Shown: positions 33,157 through 42,805, counted from the first letter of the stretch. The stretch is DNA of 64,000 nt from Lysinibacillus_B sp042920265 (GCF_042920265.1 NZ_JBDQZI010000003.1:1-64000), one strand, 5' to 3'. Notes: generated by a model not told the origin, from the letters alone. Numbers and translations are program-made.

Positions 33157-33394
33157 ACGACTATGATGAGGAATAGTAGGTTTGGATACTTTTAAGAGAG
33201 CTGGCGGTTGGTGTGAGCTAGTATGAGGATAAACTGAACTCGCCTCTGAGTTTGCCATTCGTGAAATAAGTAGCGAATAGCCGTGTTTTCGCGTTAAGAA
33301 ATTTGAGCTGAGTGCAGTGTCACTAATGTGGGTGGTACCGCGGGAGTTAAAATTCTCTCGTCCCTTCTTTTACGGAATGGGGCGAGTTTTTTTA
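33157..33394 (+). ncRNA. T-box leader (tRNA-Leu sensing) of leuS
   Basis: The T-box consensus aatgtgggtggtaccgcgg is at 33325-33343 and is followed by the antiterminator/terminator switch. In Stem I, a CTC in gaactcgcc (about 33236-33244) fits a leucine specifier codon. Uncharged tRNA-Leu would favour readthrough into leuS. Confidence 0.93.
33355..33394 (+). terminator. T-box-controlled terminator
   Basis: Arms ctcgtccc (33357-33364) and ggggcgag (33379-33386), then seven T. Confidence 0.9.
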
Positions 33395-33492
33395 TTTTTT
33401 GAAATATTTCGCCAATTCAGCTTAAAATATAGACGGTAAAGCGAATACTAGAAAAAGTCGAATGTAAAACCTTTATAGAGGAGGAAATTATT

Positions 33493-35907
33493 GTGAGTTT
33501 TAATCATCAACAAATCGAAAAAAAATGGCAGCAATATTGGTTAGATAACAAAACGTTCAAAACAGAAAATGAAGAGTCAAAACCAAAGTTTTATGCATTA
33601 GATATGTTCCCGTATCCATCAGGTGCTGGTCTTCACGTAGGTCACCCAGAAGGTTACACAGCAACAGATATTTTATCTCGTTATAAGCGTATGAATGGTT
33701 ATAATGTATTGCACCCAATGGGCTGGGATGCATTTGGTCTGCCAGCAGAGCAATACGCACTTGATACAGGAAATGATCCAGCTGAATTTACGGCAAAAAA
33801 TATCGCAACATTTAAGCGCCAAATTCAAGAACTTGGTTTCTCTTACGACTGGGATCGTGAAATTAACACAACAGACCCAAGTTACTACAAATGGACACAA
33901 TGGATTTTTACTAAATTAGTGGAAATGGATTTAGCTTATGTAGATGAAATTCCTGTAAACTGGTGTCCAGCACTTGGTACAGTACTTGCAAACGAAGAAG
34001 TAATCGATGGTAAATCAGAGCGCGGTAGTCACCCAGTAGAGCGTCGTCCAATGAAGCAATGGATGCTGGCAATTACAAAATATGCAGATCGTTTAATCGA
34101 CGATTTGGAAGAAGTAGACTGGCCAGAATCCATTAAAGATATGCAACGCAACTGGATTGGTCGTTCTGAAGGGGCACAAGTGAAATTTGCAGTGGCTGGT
34201 ACAGATAAAGACTTTGAAGTGTTCACAACACGTCCAGATACGCTATTTGGTGCGACTTACTGTGTGCTTGCACCAGAACATAAATTAGTTGCTGAAATTA
34301 CGACACCAGAGCAAAAAGAAGCGGTTGAAGCATACTTAGAAAAAGTGAAAATGAAGTCTGACTTAGAACGTACAGATTTAGCAAAAGAAAAAACAGGTGT
34401 ATTCACAGGAGCTTATGCGGTGAACCCAATTAGCGGGAAAGAAGTACCGATTTGGATTGCTGACTATGTACTTGCAACATATGGTACTGGTGCAATCATG
34501 GCTGTTCCTGCACATGATGAGCGCGACTATGAATTTGCCAAAGAATTCGGCTTAGACATCGTGGCAGTACTTGAAGGTGGCGACATTGAGAAAGAAGCGT
34601 TCACAGGTGACGGTTCACATATTAATTCTGACTTCTTAAACGGTTTAAATAAAGAAGAGGGGATTAAAAAAGCGATCGAATGGTTAGAACAAAACGGCGT
34701 TGGTGAAAAGAAAATTTCGTACCGCCTACGTGACTGGTTATTCTCACGTCAACGTTATTGGGGCGAGCCAATTCCAGTAATTCATTGGGAAGATGGCACA
34801 ATGACAACAGTCCCTGAGAATGAACTACCGCTTGAATTACCAAAAACAGATAATATCCGTCCTTCTGGTACAGGCGAATCACCACTTGCCAATATTGAAG
34901 AGTGGGTAAATGTTGTAGACCCTGTGACAGGGAAAAAAGGTCGTCGTGAAACGAATACAATGCCGCAATGGGCTGGTTCAAGCTGGTACTTCTTACGCTA
35001 CATCGATCCAAACAACGATCAGCAACTAGCGGATCCAGAGTTACTAAAACGTTGGTTACCAGTAGATATTTATATCGGTGGTGCAGAACACGCGGTTCTT
35101 CACTTACTATACGCTCGCTTCTGGCATAAAGTACTGTACGATTTAGGGGTCGTACATACGAAAGAGCCATTCCAAAAGTTATTTAACCAAGGGATGATTC
35201 TAGGTGAAGGTAACGAAAAAATGTCAAAATCAAAAGGCAATGTCGTAAACCCTGATGAAATCGTAGAAAGTCACGGTGCAGATACGCTTCGTCTATACGA
35301 AATGTTCATGGGACCACTAGAGGCATCTGTCGCTTGGTCAACAAATGGCTTAGATGGTGCACGTCGTTTCTTAGATCGTATTTGGCGTTTATTCGTAACA
35401 GATGAAGGGAAACTAGCGGACAAAGTGCAAGTATCAGATGATAAAGCACTTGAAAAATCATATCACCAAACTGTGAAAAAAGTGACAGAAGATATTGAAG
35501 GAATTCGCTTCAATACAGCAATTTCACAAATGATGGTATTCATTAACGATTGCTATAAAGCACAAGTTATTCCACAAGCGTATGCAGAAGGCTTTGTGAA
35601 GTTAATCGCACCAATCGCGCCGCATATCGCAGAGGAGCTTTGGGCAATTTTAGGACATGAAGGTACAATTTCATACGTAGAATGGCCAACTTATGATGAG
35701 TCAAAGCTTGTTGACGACGAAGTAGAAGTAGTTGTACAAGTATTAGGGAAAGTACGTGCGAAAGTAAAGGTAGCAAAAGATGCTTCGAAAGAAACATTAG
35801 AAGCAGCTGCACTAGCAGATGAAAAAGTACAAGAATTTATCGCTGGAAAAGAGATTGTCAAAGTCGTTGTTATTCCAGGTAAATTAGTCAACATTGTTGT
35901 AAAATAA
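33493..35907 (+). CDS. leuS: Leucyl-tRNA synthetase LeuS
   Basis: 804 residues of class I synthetase. The HIGH motif reads HVGH near residue 48, KMSKS is at about 576-580 (NEKMSKSKGN), and the editing domain contains TRPDTLFGATYCVLAPEH. It charges tRNA-Leu in the cytosol. The start is GTG 33493 with GAGGAGG upstream. It is controlled by the T-box leader and ends at a clear terminator, so it is monocistronic. Confidence 0.98.
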   Translation: MSFNHQQIEKKWQQYWLDNKTFKTENEESKPKFYALDMFPYPSGAGLHVGHPEGYTATDILSRYKRMNGYNVLHPMGWDAFGLPAEQYALDTGNDPAEFTAKNIATFKRQIQELGFSYDWDREINTTDPSYYKWTQWIFTKLVEMDLAYVDEIPVNWCPALGTVLANEEVIDGKSERGSHPVERRPMKQWMLAITKYADRLIDDLEEVDWPESIKDMQRNWIGRSEGAQVKFAVAGTDKDFEVFTTRPDTLFGATYCVLAPEHKLVAEITTPEQKEAVEAYLEKVKMKSDLERTDLAKEKTGVFTGAYAVNPISGKEVPIWIADYVLATYGTGAIMAVPAHDERDYEFAKEFGLDIVAVLEGGDIEKEAFTGDGSHINSDFLNGLNKEEGIKKAIEWLEQNGVGEKKISYRLRDWLFSRQRYWGEPIPVIHWEDGTMTTVPENELPLELPKTDNIRPSGTGESPLANIEEWVNVVDPVTGKKGRRETNTMPQWAGSSWYFLRYIDPNNDQQLADPELLKRWLPVDIYIGGAEHAVLHLLYARFWHKVLYDLGVVHTKEPFQKLFNQGMILGEGNEKMSKSKGNVVNPDEIVESHGADTLRLYEMFMGPLEASVAWSTNGLDGARRFLDRIWRLFVTDEGKLADKVQVSDDKALEKSYHQTVKKVTEDIEGIRFNTAISQMMVFINDCYKAQVIPQAYAEGFVKLIAPIAPHIAEELWAILGHEGTISYVEWPTYDESKLVDDEVEVVVQVLGKVRAKVKVAKDASKETLEAAALADEKVQEFIAGKEIVKVVVIPGKLVNIVVK

Positions 35908-35918
35908 ACATACATGAT

Positions 35919-35965
35919 GAAGAGCTATATGTAGGAGCATTCCTTTACATATAGCTCTTTTCTTT
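35919..35965 (+). terminator. Terminator after leuS
   Basis: Stem agagctatatgta/tacatatagctct followed by TTTTCTTT. Confidence 0.9.
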
Positions 35966-36005
35966 ATCGTTTAGGAAGGAATTTTTTAAAAATTCTAAAA
36001 CATAG

Positions 36006-36034
36006 TTGACTAATAGGTATTATATGCTTATAGT
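36006..36034 (+). promoter_or_regulatory. Promoter of the sulfite-reduction operon
   Basis: TTGACT (36006-36011), 17 bp, TATAGT (36029-36034); transcription should start near 36041, giving a leader of about 135 bases before cobA. Confidence 0.72.
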
Positions 36035-36091
36035 ATTGTTAACATGTAATTCATTCCAAAAACAAAATCGATTGCTGACTATAAAAAATAG

Positions 36092-36155
36092 AGGCAATTT
36101 TAATCTAGATTTGCGTACTTCCATATACGGTATTTAGATTAAAATTGCTTTTTTA
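36092..36155 (+). terminator. Intrinsic terminator inside the cobA leader
   Basis: Arms gcaattttaatcta (36094-36107) and tagattaaaattgc (36135-36148) pair perfectly over 14 bp and are followed by six T. It lies between the promoter at 36006 and the first gene, so it could act as an attenuator for the operon. Confidence 0.8.
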
Positions 36156-36177
36156 GTACCTAAAAGGGGGTATAACA

Positions 36178-36954
36178 ATGGGAAAAGTATATATTGTAGG
36201 GGCTGGCCCAGGGGACGCCGAGTTAATTACAGTAAAAGGGCTTCGTGCGATTCAGGAAGCGGATGTTATTTTATACGACCGTTTAATTAACAAGCAGTTA
36301 CTTGAATATGCGAAGGAAGATGCAGAATTAATCTTTGTTGGGAAGCTGCCGAAATATCATGGCGTTATTCAAGAGCGTATTCATAGTTTGCTCGTACAAC
36401 ACGGGAAAAAAGATAAAGTGGTAACACGTTTAAAGGGTGGTGACCCATTCGTATTCGGGCGCGGAGCAGAAGAAGCAGAGGTGCTAGCAGAGGCGAATAT
36501 TCCATTTGAAATTGTGCCTGGTATTACAGCAGGCATTGCCGCACCAGCCTACGCAGGTATTCCCGTAACGCATCGTGATTATAGTTCAAGCTTTGCGATT
36601 GTCACAGGGCATATGCGTGAAGGGAAAGAGGATTCCATTAAGTGGGAAAGTTTAATCGGTATTGATACACTCGCCATTTATATGGGGGTTGGGAATCTTC
36701 CTTATATTTGCGGGCAACTTATACAATACGGGAAATCAGACGATACACCTGTTGCGCTCATTCATTGGGGTACAACAGATGTACAACGCACAGTAATCGG
36801 TACATTAAAGACGATTGTACAAATTGCGAAAGATCAGCAAGTCGAAAATCCAAGCATGATTATTATCGGCGATGTAGTAAATGTACGTGAGAAAATTCAA
36901 TGGTTTGAAAAAGAGCAGTATTACAAACAACTGCGTCAAGAAATTTCAGTATAA
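36178..36954 (+). CDS. cobA: Uroporphyrinogen-III C-methyltransferase (SUMT)
   Basis: 258 residues of the tetrapyrrole methyltransferase family: VYIVGAGPGDAELITVKG at the N-terminus, YDRLI, RLKGGDPFVFGRGAEEAE and VPGITAGIAAPAYAGIPVTHRD. It adds two methyl groups to uroporphyrinogen III to give precorrin-2, the precursor of siroheme. AAAGGGGG precedes the ATG. First gene of an operon that also encodes the siroheme enzyme, sulfite reductase. Confidence 0.95.
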   Translation: MGKVYIVGAGPGDAELITVKGLRAIQEADVILYDRLINKQLLEYAKEDAELIFVGKLPKYHGVIQERIHSLLVQHGKKDKVVTRLKGGDPFVFGRGAEEAEVLAEANIPFEIVPGITAGIAAPAYAGIPVTHRDYSSSFAIVTGHMREGKEDSIKWESLIGIDTLAIYMGVGNLPYICGQLIQYGKSDDTPVALIHWGTTDVQRTVIGTLKTIVQIAKDQQVENPSMIIIGDVVNVREKIQWFEKEQYYKQLRQEISV

Positions 36955-36965
36955 GGGGTGAGGCT

Positions 36966-37718
36966 ATGCAAGCTGTTTTATACGTTGCACATGGAACCCG
37001 TGTCAAAGCGGGGGTTGATGAAGCACTGCGCTTCATTGAGAAAGTAAAGCCTAGAATTGATGCACCGATTCAGCAAGTAAGTTTTCTTGAGCTAGTACAG
37101 CCGTCTATTTTGCAAGGTGTGACGAAGTGTGTACAGCAAGGAGCTACTAAAATTGCCGTTGCACCGATTTTATTATTAACAGCTAATCATTTAAATCACG
37201 ATATTCCGAATGAAATAGCTGAGGCAAAAAAGCATTTTCCACACATACAATTTACAATTGGAGAAGCATTTGGCGTTGATGAGCGGTTGGTGGAAACATT
37301 ACACCATCGATTAGTAGAAATGGATGAAGAGGTAAAAGGTGCAAATGTTTTGCTAGTGGGACGCGGCAGTAGTGATCCGGCGGTGAAAAGAGATTTAGGG
37401 GAAATTGCGGCATTATTGAAGAAGAAGGCCGGTTTACACGAAGTAGCGACATGCTACCTATATGGAAAAGGTGTCTCTTTTGAACAGGCATTACAGCAGC
37501 TATTAGCTGAAAACCGGAAAACATTTATTATTCCGTATCTTTTATTTTCAGGCTTATTAAAGCAGCATATCGAAACAAAGATTGAAGAAATTCAACATGT
37601 CAATCAGGCCATTCTATTGTGTAACTGCCTTGGTTACGACAAGCAAGTCCAGCATGTATTTGTCGATCGCATTCATCAATTAATGGGGAAAGGGAGATGT
37701 ATTTATGAGTACGCGTAA
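36966..37718 (+). CDS. sirB: Sirohydrochlorin chelatase SirB (CbiX-like)
   Basis: 250 residues made of two similar halves. The first carries the chelatase residues His9 (YVAHGTR) and His75 in TANHLNHDIPNEI. It inserts Fe(II) (CbiX relatives insert cobalt) into sirohydrochlorin; beside sulfite reductase genes, iron is the likely metal. It follows cobA by 11 bases, and its 3' end overlaps the small yezD-like gene by 14 bases. Confidence 0.92.
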   Translation: MQAVLYVAHGTRVKAGVDEALRFIEKVKPRIDAPIQQVSFLELVQPSILQGVTKCVQQGATKIAVAPILLLTANHLNHDIPNEIAEAKKHFPHIQFTIGEAFGVDERLVETLHHRLVEMDEEVKGANVLLVGRGSSDPAVKRDLGEIAALLKKKAGLHEVATCYLYGKGVSFEQALQQLLAENRKTFIIPYLLFSGLLKQHIETKIEEIQHVNQAILLCNCLGYDKQVQHVFVDRIHQLMGKGRCIYEYA

Positions 37719-37851
37719 AGAGAATGTCGAAATCACATTGGAGAACGTAAAGAAAATGGTTGATTCCATGCGATACGGCACGATTACACTTGTAATTCAA
37801 GATAACTATGTCGTACAAATTGAAAAAAATGAAAAAATTCGTTTGAAATAA
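37705..37851 (+). CDS. YezD-family small protein (DUF2292), 48 aa
   Basis: 48 residues: a charged N-terminal helix (ENVEITLENVKKMVDSM) then a beta strand pair (RYGTITLVIQDNYVVQIEKNEKIRL). This pattern matches the short YezD/DUF2292 proteins often found in sulfur-assimilation operons; their role is unknown. AGGGAG precedes ATG 37705. It overlaps sirB by 14 bases and ends 21 bases before cysJ, so it is clearly a member of the operon. Confidence 0.85.
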   Translation: MSTRKENVEITLENVKKMVDSMRYGTITLVIQDNYVVQIEKNEKIRLK

Positions 37852-37872
37852 TGAAAATGAGGGGCGAAAAAC

Positions 37873-39654
37873 GTGACATTACAAGTAATTAATAGTCCAT
37901 TTACAGAACAGCAAGTGAAGTTGTTAAATGAGGTCATTCCGAATTTAACAGAACAACAAAAGGCGTGGTTAACAGGTTATTTATCAGCTGCCACTACAAG
38001 TGCAGCAGTTGTTGTGCAAGAGCTAGAAGCTGCACGAGTACCCGTGCAAACAAAAGACATTACGATTTTATTTGGTTCGCAAACGGGTAATAGCCAACAA
38101 TTAGCGAAAAAATTAGCTGCAACGATTGCGAGTGAAGAACATAATGTAACAGTTTCTTCGATGAGTGATTTCAAAGTAAATAATTTAAAGAAATTAGATC
38201 ATCTATTTATCATAGCGAGTACACACGGTGAAGGAGAGCCACCAGATAATGCGATTAGCTTCTATGAGTATTTACATAGCAAGCGTGCGCCGCAACTACC
38301 ACAATTAAAATATTCCGTTTTAGCACTAGGTGATACGTCTTATGAGTTTTTCTGTAAAACGGGGATTGACTTGGATGAACGCTTAAAAGCATTAGGGGCA
38401 AAGAGCATTGTACCGCGTGTTGACTGTGATGTGGATTACGAAGAAGCAGCGAATAAGTGGATTGAACAAGTAAACAGTGTATTAGCAACAACGGGTAGTA
38501 GTGCGACTATAAAACCTACTAATCAAATAAGTAATGTTAGTAAAGAGTATTCGCGTAATCAGCCGTTTTTGGCAGAAGTATTAGAGAAAATTAATTTAAA
38601 TGGGCGAGGCTCCAATAAAGAAACGGTTCATTTAGAGCTGTCGCTTGAAGGCTCAGGTTTACTATACGAGCCAGGGGATGTCTTAGCGATTGTTCCTGAA
38701 AATAACGACCAGCTTGTAGCTCTTTTACTAACAGCTTTACAATTCGATGGTTCACAACATGTGACAGTGGAAGGCAATGAAGTCGCGCTACAACAAGCAC
38801 TCAAACAATTAGATATTACAGCATTATCTAAAACATTGCTCAGTAAATTTGTACCATTTACTGCAAATGAAGCATTGGCAAAATTACTAGAAGAGCGCGA
38901 AGCATTGAAAGCGTATGTATACGGTCGTGACGTCATTGATATTGTGCAGGAATTTGGACCATGGACGTGGACACCACAACAATTTGTTGAGCAATTACGT
39001 AAAATTCCAGCCCGTGAATATTCTATCTCAAGCAGTTATGCTGCTTATCCAGAAGAAGTTCATTTAACAATTGGCAAAGTGTTTTATGAAACAGCTGGCC
39101 GTTACCGTGAAGGCGTTGTGTCAGGAAATATAGCGTCGAATGTAGAAGTGGGCGATCAATTAGCTGTTTACGTCAAGCAAAATCCAAACTTTAAATTAGC
39201 AGAACCAGCAACACCGATTATTATGATTGGTGCAGGAACAGGCATTGCCCCATTCCGTTCATTTTTACAAGAACGAGAAGAGCAAGGTGTTGTCGGGAAG
39301 TCATGGCTGTTCTTTGGTGACCAACATTTCGTCACAGACTTCTTATACCAAGTAGAATGGCAAAGATGGTTGCAAGAAGGTGTATTAACAAACTTAAACA
39401 TTGCCTTTTCTCGTGACCAAAAAGAAAAAATATATGTTCAACATCGTCTACTTGAACAGGCGGAGGAAGTATATAAATGGATTGAAGCTGGTGCAGTCAT
39501 TTACTTATGTGGGGATGAAAAAACGTTAGGGCATAGTGTACATGAAGCACTTATTACAGTAATTGAACAACAGAAACAAGTATCACACGAAGAAGCAACA
39601 AATTATGTGAAAGAATTACAAGCACAAAAACGTTACCAACGTGATGTGTATTAA
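37873..39654 (+). CDS. cysJ: Sulfite reductase [NADPH] flavoprotein subunit CysJ
   Basis: 593 residues: a flavodoxin-like FMN domain (about 70-205, TILFGSQTGNSQQLA, STHGEGEPPDN), an FAD-binding domain (about 230-440, REYSISSS) and an NADPH-binding domain (IMIGAGTGIAPFRSFLQER, WLFFGDQH, IYLCGDEK) ending in DVY. It passes electrons from NADPH through FAD and FMN to CysI. The start is GTG 37873 with GAGGGG upstream; cysI follows after 12 bases. Confidence 0.96.
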   Translation: MTLQVINSPFTEQQVKLLNEVIPNLTEQQKAWLTGYLSAATTSAAVVVQELEAARVPVQTKDITILFGSQTGNSQQLAKKLAATIASEEHNVTVSSMSDFKVNNLKKLDHLFIIASTHGEGEPPDNAISFYEYLHSKRAPQLPQLKYSVLALGDTSYEFFCKTGIDLDERLKALGAKSIVPRVDCDVDYEEAANKWIEQVNSVLATTGSSATIKPTNQISNVSKEYSRNQPFLAEVLEKINLNGRGSNKETVHLELSLEGSGLLYEPGDVLAIVPENNDQLVALLLTALQFDGSQHVTVEGNEVALQQALKQLDITALSKTLLSKFVPFTANEALAKLLEEREALKAYVYGRDVIDIVQEFGPWTWTPQQFVEQLRKIPAREYSISSSYAAYPEEVHLTIGKVFYETAGRYREGVVSGNIASNVEVGDQLAVYVKQNPNFKLAEPATPIIMIGAGTGIAPFRSFLQEREEQGVVGKSWLFFGDQHFVTDFLYQVEWQRWLQEGVLTNLNIAFSRDQKEKIYVQHRLLEQAEEVYKWIEAGAVIYLCGDEKTLGHSVHEALITVIEQQKQVSHEEATNYVKELQAQKRYQRDVY

Positions 39655-39666
39655 GGGGGAAGAACA

Positions 39667-41382
39667 ATGTCACAAAAAATCGTATTGCCACCGCAAGAAG
39701 GACCATTAAGTGATGTAGAACGAATTAAAGAAGAAAGTAATTATTTACGTGGAACGCTCGAAAAAACGATGGAATATCCGATTAGTTCGGGTATTCCAGA
39801 TGATGATAACCGTTTAATGAAATTCCATGGTAGCTATTTGCAAGATGACCGTGATGTACGGAATGAACGGGCTAAATCTAAGCTTGAGCCCGCTTATCAA
39901 TTTATGGTACGTGTTCGAACGCCAGGTGGAGTGGCAACAGCAGCGCAATGGTTAGTGATGGATCAATTGTCAGACGAAGTTGGGAATGGCACATTAAAAT
40001 TAACGACACGCCAAGCATTCCAGTTACACGGCATTTTAAAATGGAACGTCAAAACATTTATGCAAGGTATCAATGACGTATTGCTAGATTCAATGGCTGC
40101 GTGTGGCGATGTAAATCGTAATGTTATGTGTAATGCAAATCCATACCAATCGAAATTACACGAAGAAGTATTCCAATGGTCTGCAAAATTAAGTGAGCAT
40201 CTGTTACCGCGTACAACAGCCTACCACGAATTATGGTTAAACGGTGAAAAGGTCGTCGATACACAAGACGAGGTCGAGCCAATTTATGGGTCACTGTATT
40301 TACCACGTAAATTTAAAATCGGTGTTGCTATTCCACCTCACAATGATGCAGATATTTATTCGCAAGATATTGGCTTTATTGCGATTGTGGAGGATGAAAA
40401 GCTAGTCGGTTTTAACGTATTAGTTGGTGGCGGTATGGGCATGACACATGGTGACAATGAAACATACCCGCAGCTTGGCCGTTTATTAGGCTTTATCACA
40501 CCGGATAAGCTACTTGAAACAGCAGAAAAAATTATTACAATTCAACGTGACTACGGGAATCGGAAGGAACGTAAAAATGCGCGCTTTAAATACACGCTTG
40601 ATAAGCGTGGCTTAGATTGGTTTAAGGAAGAGTTAAACCGCCGCTTAGGATGGCACGTACAAGAAGCACGTTCATTTAAATTTGATCATGTAGGTGACCG
40701 CTATGGTTGGGTGAAAGGGGACGATGGCAAATGGCACTATACATTATTTATTCAAAACGGTCGCATTAAAGATTTTGAGGGCTATCCGTTAAAAACGGGC
40801 TTACGGGAAATTGCGAAAGTGCATACGGGTGAATTCCGCTTAACGGGGAATCAAAATCTTGTCATCGGTAATGTATCACCACAGAAAAAGAAAAAAATCG
40901 ATGAGCTGTTAAAGCAATACCATATTACAGCCGGTGAGTTTTATTCGGCTCTTCGTCGCAACTCCATCGCCTGTGTATCATTACCAACATGCGGTCTTGC
41001 GATGGCAGAGGCAGAGCGCTATTTACCATCATTGATCGATAAAATGGAAGAGATTTTAGATGAAGTTGGCTTACGTGATGAAGAAATTGTCATTCGTATG
41101 AGTGGTTGCCCAAATGGGTGTTCACGTGCGGCAATGGGTGAAATCGGCTTTATCGGAAAAGGACCAGGCAAATACAATCTGTATTTAGGTGGCGGCTTTA
41201 CAGGGGATCGTTTAAATAAAATATACCGCGAAAATATTGGGGAAGCGGAAATTTTAGCGGAATTACGACCAATTTTAGCACGCTATGCAGAAGAACGTAC
41301 GCCAGGCGAACGTTTCGGTGATTTTGTCATTCGTGCAGGTTATGTAAAAGCGACAACGGATGGTACTAATTTCCACGCTTAA
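39667..41382 (+). CDS. cysI: Sulfite reductase hemoprotein subunit CysI
   Basis: 571 residues. The ligands of the coupled 4Fe-4S cluster and siroheme are C436-x5-C442 and C481-x3-C485 (CVSLPTCGLA, SGCPNGCSRA). NLYLGGGFTGDRLNK and KLTTRQAFQLHG are also conserved. It reduces sulfite to sulfide with six electrons from CysJ. AAGGGGGAAG precedes the ATG. Confidence 0.97.
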   Translation: MSQKIVLPPQEGPLSDVERIKEESNYLRGTLEKTMEYPISSGIPDDDNRLMKFHGSYLQDDRDVRNERAKSKLEPAYQFMVRVRTPGGVATAAQWLVMDQLSDEVGNGTLKLTTRQAFQLHGILKWNVKTFMQGINDVLLDSMAACGDVNRNVMCNANPYQSKLHEEVFQWSAKLSEHLLPRTTAYHELWLNGEKVVDTQDEVEPIYGSLYLPRKFKIGVAIPPHNDADIYSQDIGFIAIVEDEKLVGFNVLVGGGMGMTHGDNETYPQLGRLLGFITPDKLLETAEKIITIQRDYGNRKERKNARFKYTLDKRGLDWFKEELNRRLGWHVQEARSFKFDHVGDRYGWVKGDDGKWHYTLFIQNGRIKDFEGYPLKTGLREIAKVHTGEFRLTGNQNLVIGNVSPQKKKKIDELLKQYHITAGEFYSALRRNSIACVSLPTCGLAMAEAERYLPSLIDKMEEILDEVGLRDEEIVIRMSGCPNGCSRAAMGEIGFIGKGPGKYNLYLGGGFTGDRLNKIYRENIGEAEILAELRPILARYAEERTPGERFGDFVIRAGYVKATTDGTNFHA

Positions 41383-41417
41383 TATACAAAGACAATAACA
41401 AAAGAGGTGGTGATTTG

Positions 41418-42029
41418 ATGCTACCGATTAGTGTAAAACTAACAAACAAGAAATGCATCGTTGTCGGTGGAGGAAAAATCGCCTACCGTCGTACAAAAAC
41501 ACTGCTTGAAGCAGGAGCACATATTACCATTATTAGTCCTGAGTTGTTAGTAGAGCTGCGGTTACTTGTAGAGCAAGGTAGGGTGGAATGGCTTGCGCGT
41601 CCATTTGACGATGGCGATTGTATCGGTGCCTTTTTAGTCATCACTGCGACGAATCGCCGGGCTGTCAATGCGCGTGTGGCGGTAGATTGTCAAAGAAATC
41701 AGCTGATCAATATGGCGGATGACCCGGAAAATAGTAACTTTCATTTTCCAGCTATTGGGCGTAAAGGTGCTTTATCCATTGCAGTTTCGACTGAGGGAAC
41801 TAGTCCTGTTTTAGCAAAGACTATTCGTGACCAAGTAATGGAACAGTTTGACGATGGGTTTGAACAATATATGATATTTGCGAAAGAAGCACGTGAACTG
41901 ATTTTATCGTTAGGATTTACAGAGGAAAGAAAGCGTGAATTATTAAAAGAAATTGTCGATCAGCGATATATTTATCTAGAGGCACAACAGCAATTTTTAG
42001 CACATTTAAAAAGGCCCTTTGTTCATTAA
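41418..42029 (+). CDS. sirC: Precorrin-2 dehydrogenase (SirC / Met8-like)
   Basis: 203 residues: an N-terminal Rossmann fold (CIVVGGGKIAYRRTKTLLEAG, with the NAD-binding VVGGGKIA), ITATNRRAVN, MADDPENSNFHFPA and SIAVSTEGTSPVLAK. It oxidises precorrin-2 to sirohydrochlorin, between the cobA and sirB steps. Together the three genes make siroheme for CysI. ATG 41418 is preferred to TTG 41415; GAGGTGGTG is upstream. A terminator follows at 42180. Confidence 0.93.
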   Translation: MLPISVKLTNKKCIVVGGGKIAYRRTKTLLEAGAHITIISPELLVELRLLVEQGRVEWLARPFDDGDCIGAFLVITATNRRAVNARVAVDCQRNQLINMADDPENSNFHFPAIGRKGALSIAVSTEGTSPVLAKTIRDQVMEQFDDGFEQYMIFAKEARELILSLGFTEERKRELLKEIVDQRYIYLEAQQQFLAHLKRPFVH

Positions 42030-42179
42030 ACTCCAGCGACTTTTCCATTCCTTAAGAAAGGGTGCATCTATCTTCCATGTTGATTTTAATAGAATGTAAA
42101 AAAGCTGCTCAATATTGGTTTGCCTTATTTACGAAAGTGGCAAAGCAAACGGTGGGTGATTGTTAACGATAAAAGCAGA

Positions 42180-42212
42180 AAAAGCTATCCTGAATAGGGA
42201 TGGCTTTTTTCT
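42180..42212 (+). terminator. Terminator of the sulfite-reduction operon
   Basis: Stem aaagctatcc/ggatggcttt followed by TTTC TATTTT. Confidence 0.85.
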
Positions 42213-42239
42213 ATTTTGTATAAATATTTCCTGGTAATT

Positions 42240-42268
42240 TGAAACTATTTTCGGAAAATATGCGACTA
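42240..42268 (+). promoter_or_regulatory. ECF-type promoter of the sigma/anti-sigma pair
   Basis: TGAAAC (42240-42245), 17 bp, CGACTA (42263-42268). Both elements fit ECF promoters of the SigX/SigM/SigV group, 21 bases before the sigma gene, so the sigma factor probably drives its own operon. Confidence 0.72.
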
Positions 42269-42289
42269 TAAGGAAAGAGAGGTGAGGGT

Positions 42290-42805
42290 ATGACAAAAGA
42301 GTTACAGGAGGCTATGCAAATGTATGGGGAATACTGCATGCGGGTTGCGTATTTATATGTGAAAGATTGGACAGCGGCAGAAGAAGTTGTGCAAGATGTA
42401 TTTCTAGCATATTACCACGAAAAAGATCGTTTCCGTCAAGCCTCTTCTTTAAAAACATATTTAGTCAAAATAACTGTACATAAAAGTCATGATTACCTTC
42501 GTAGCTGGCGTGCGAAAAAGAGACAGCTCATCGCACCATTTCAGATGAAAACGAAAGAACAATCGATTGAGCAGCAAGCGATTAGGCAAGATGAGCGTCG
42601 TATTTTAGTCGATGCTTTACTGAAACTGCCAATGAACTATCGAGAAGTATTAATTTTACATTATTATGATGACTATAAACTGCGAGAAATTGCAGACATT
42701 TTAGGAATTAGTGAAAATACAGTGAAAACGAGGATTCGCAGAGGAAGAGAGAAGTTAAAGGACGTGTTGCAACAAGAACAATGGGAGGTGTTACTACATG
42801 ACTAA
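42290..42805 (+). CDS. ECF RNA polymerase sigma factor (SigX-like)
   Basis: 171 residues. Region 2 (YCMRVAYLYVKDWTAAEEVVQDVFLAYY, LVKITVHKSHDYLRSW) and region 4 (LPMNYREVLILHYYDDYKLREIADILGISENTVKTRIRRGREKLK) are clear. GAGAGGTGAGGG precedes the ATG. It overlaps the downstream anti-sigma gene by 8 bases. The ECF promoter upstream indicates autoregulation. Confidence 0.93.
   Translation: MTKELQEAMQMYGEYCMRVAYLYVKDWTAAEEVVQDVFLAYYHEKDRFRQASSLKTYLVKITVHKSHDYLRSWRAKKRQLIAPFQMKTKEQSIEQQAIRQDERRILVDALLKLPMNYREVLILHYYDDYKLREIADILGISENTVKTRIRRGREKLKDVLQQEQWEVLLHD

Noticed and set aside
42077..42166. A 29-residue frame after sirC
   Set aside because: The only purine-rich stretch is about 15 bases upstream, and the product has no recognisable features; likely chance.
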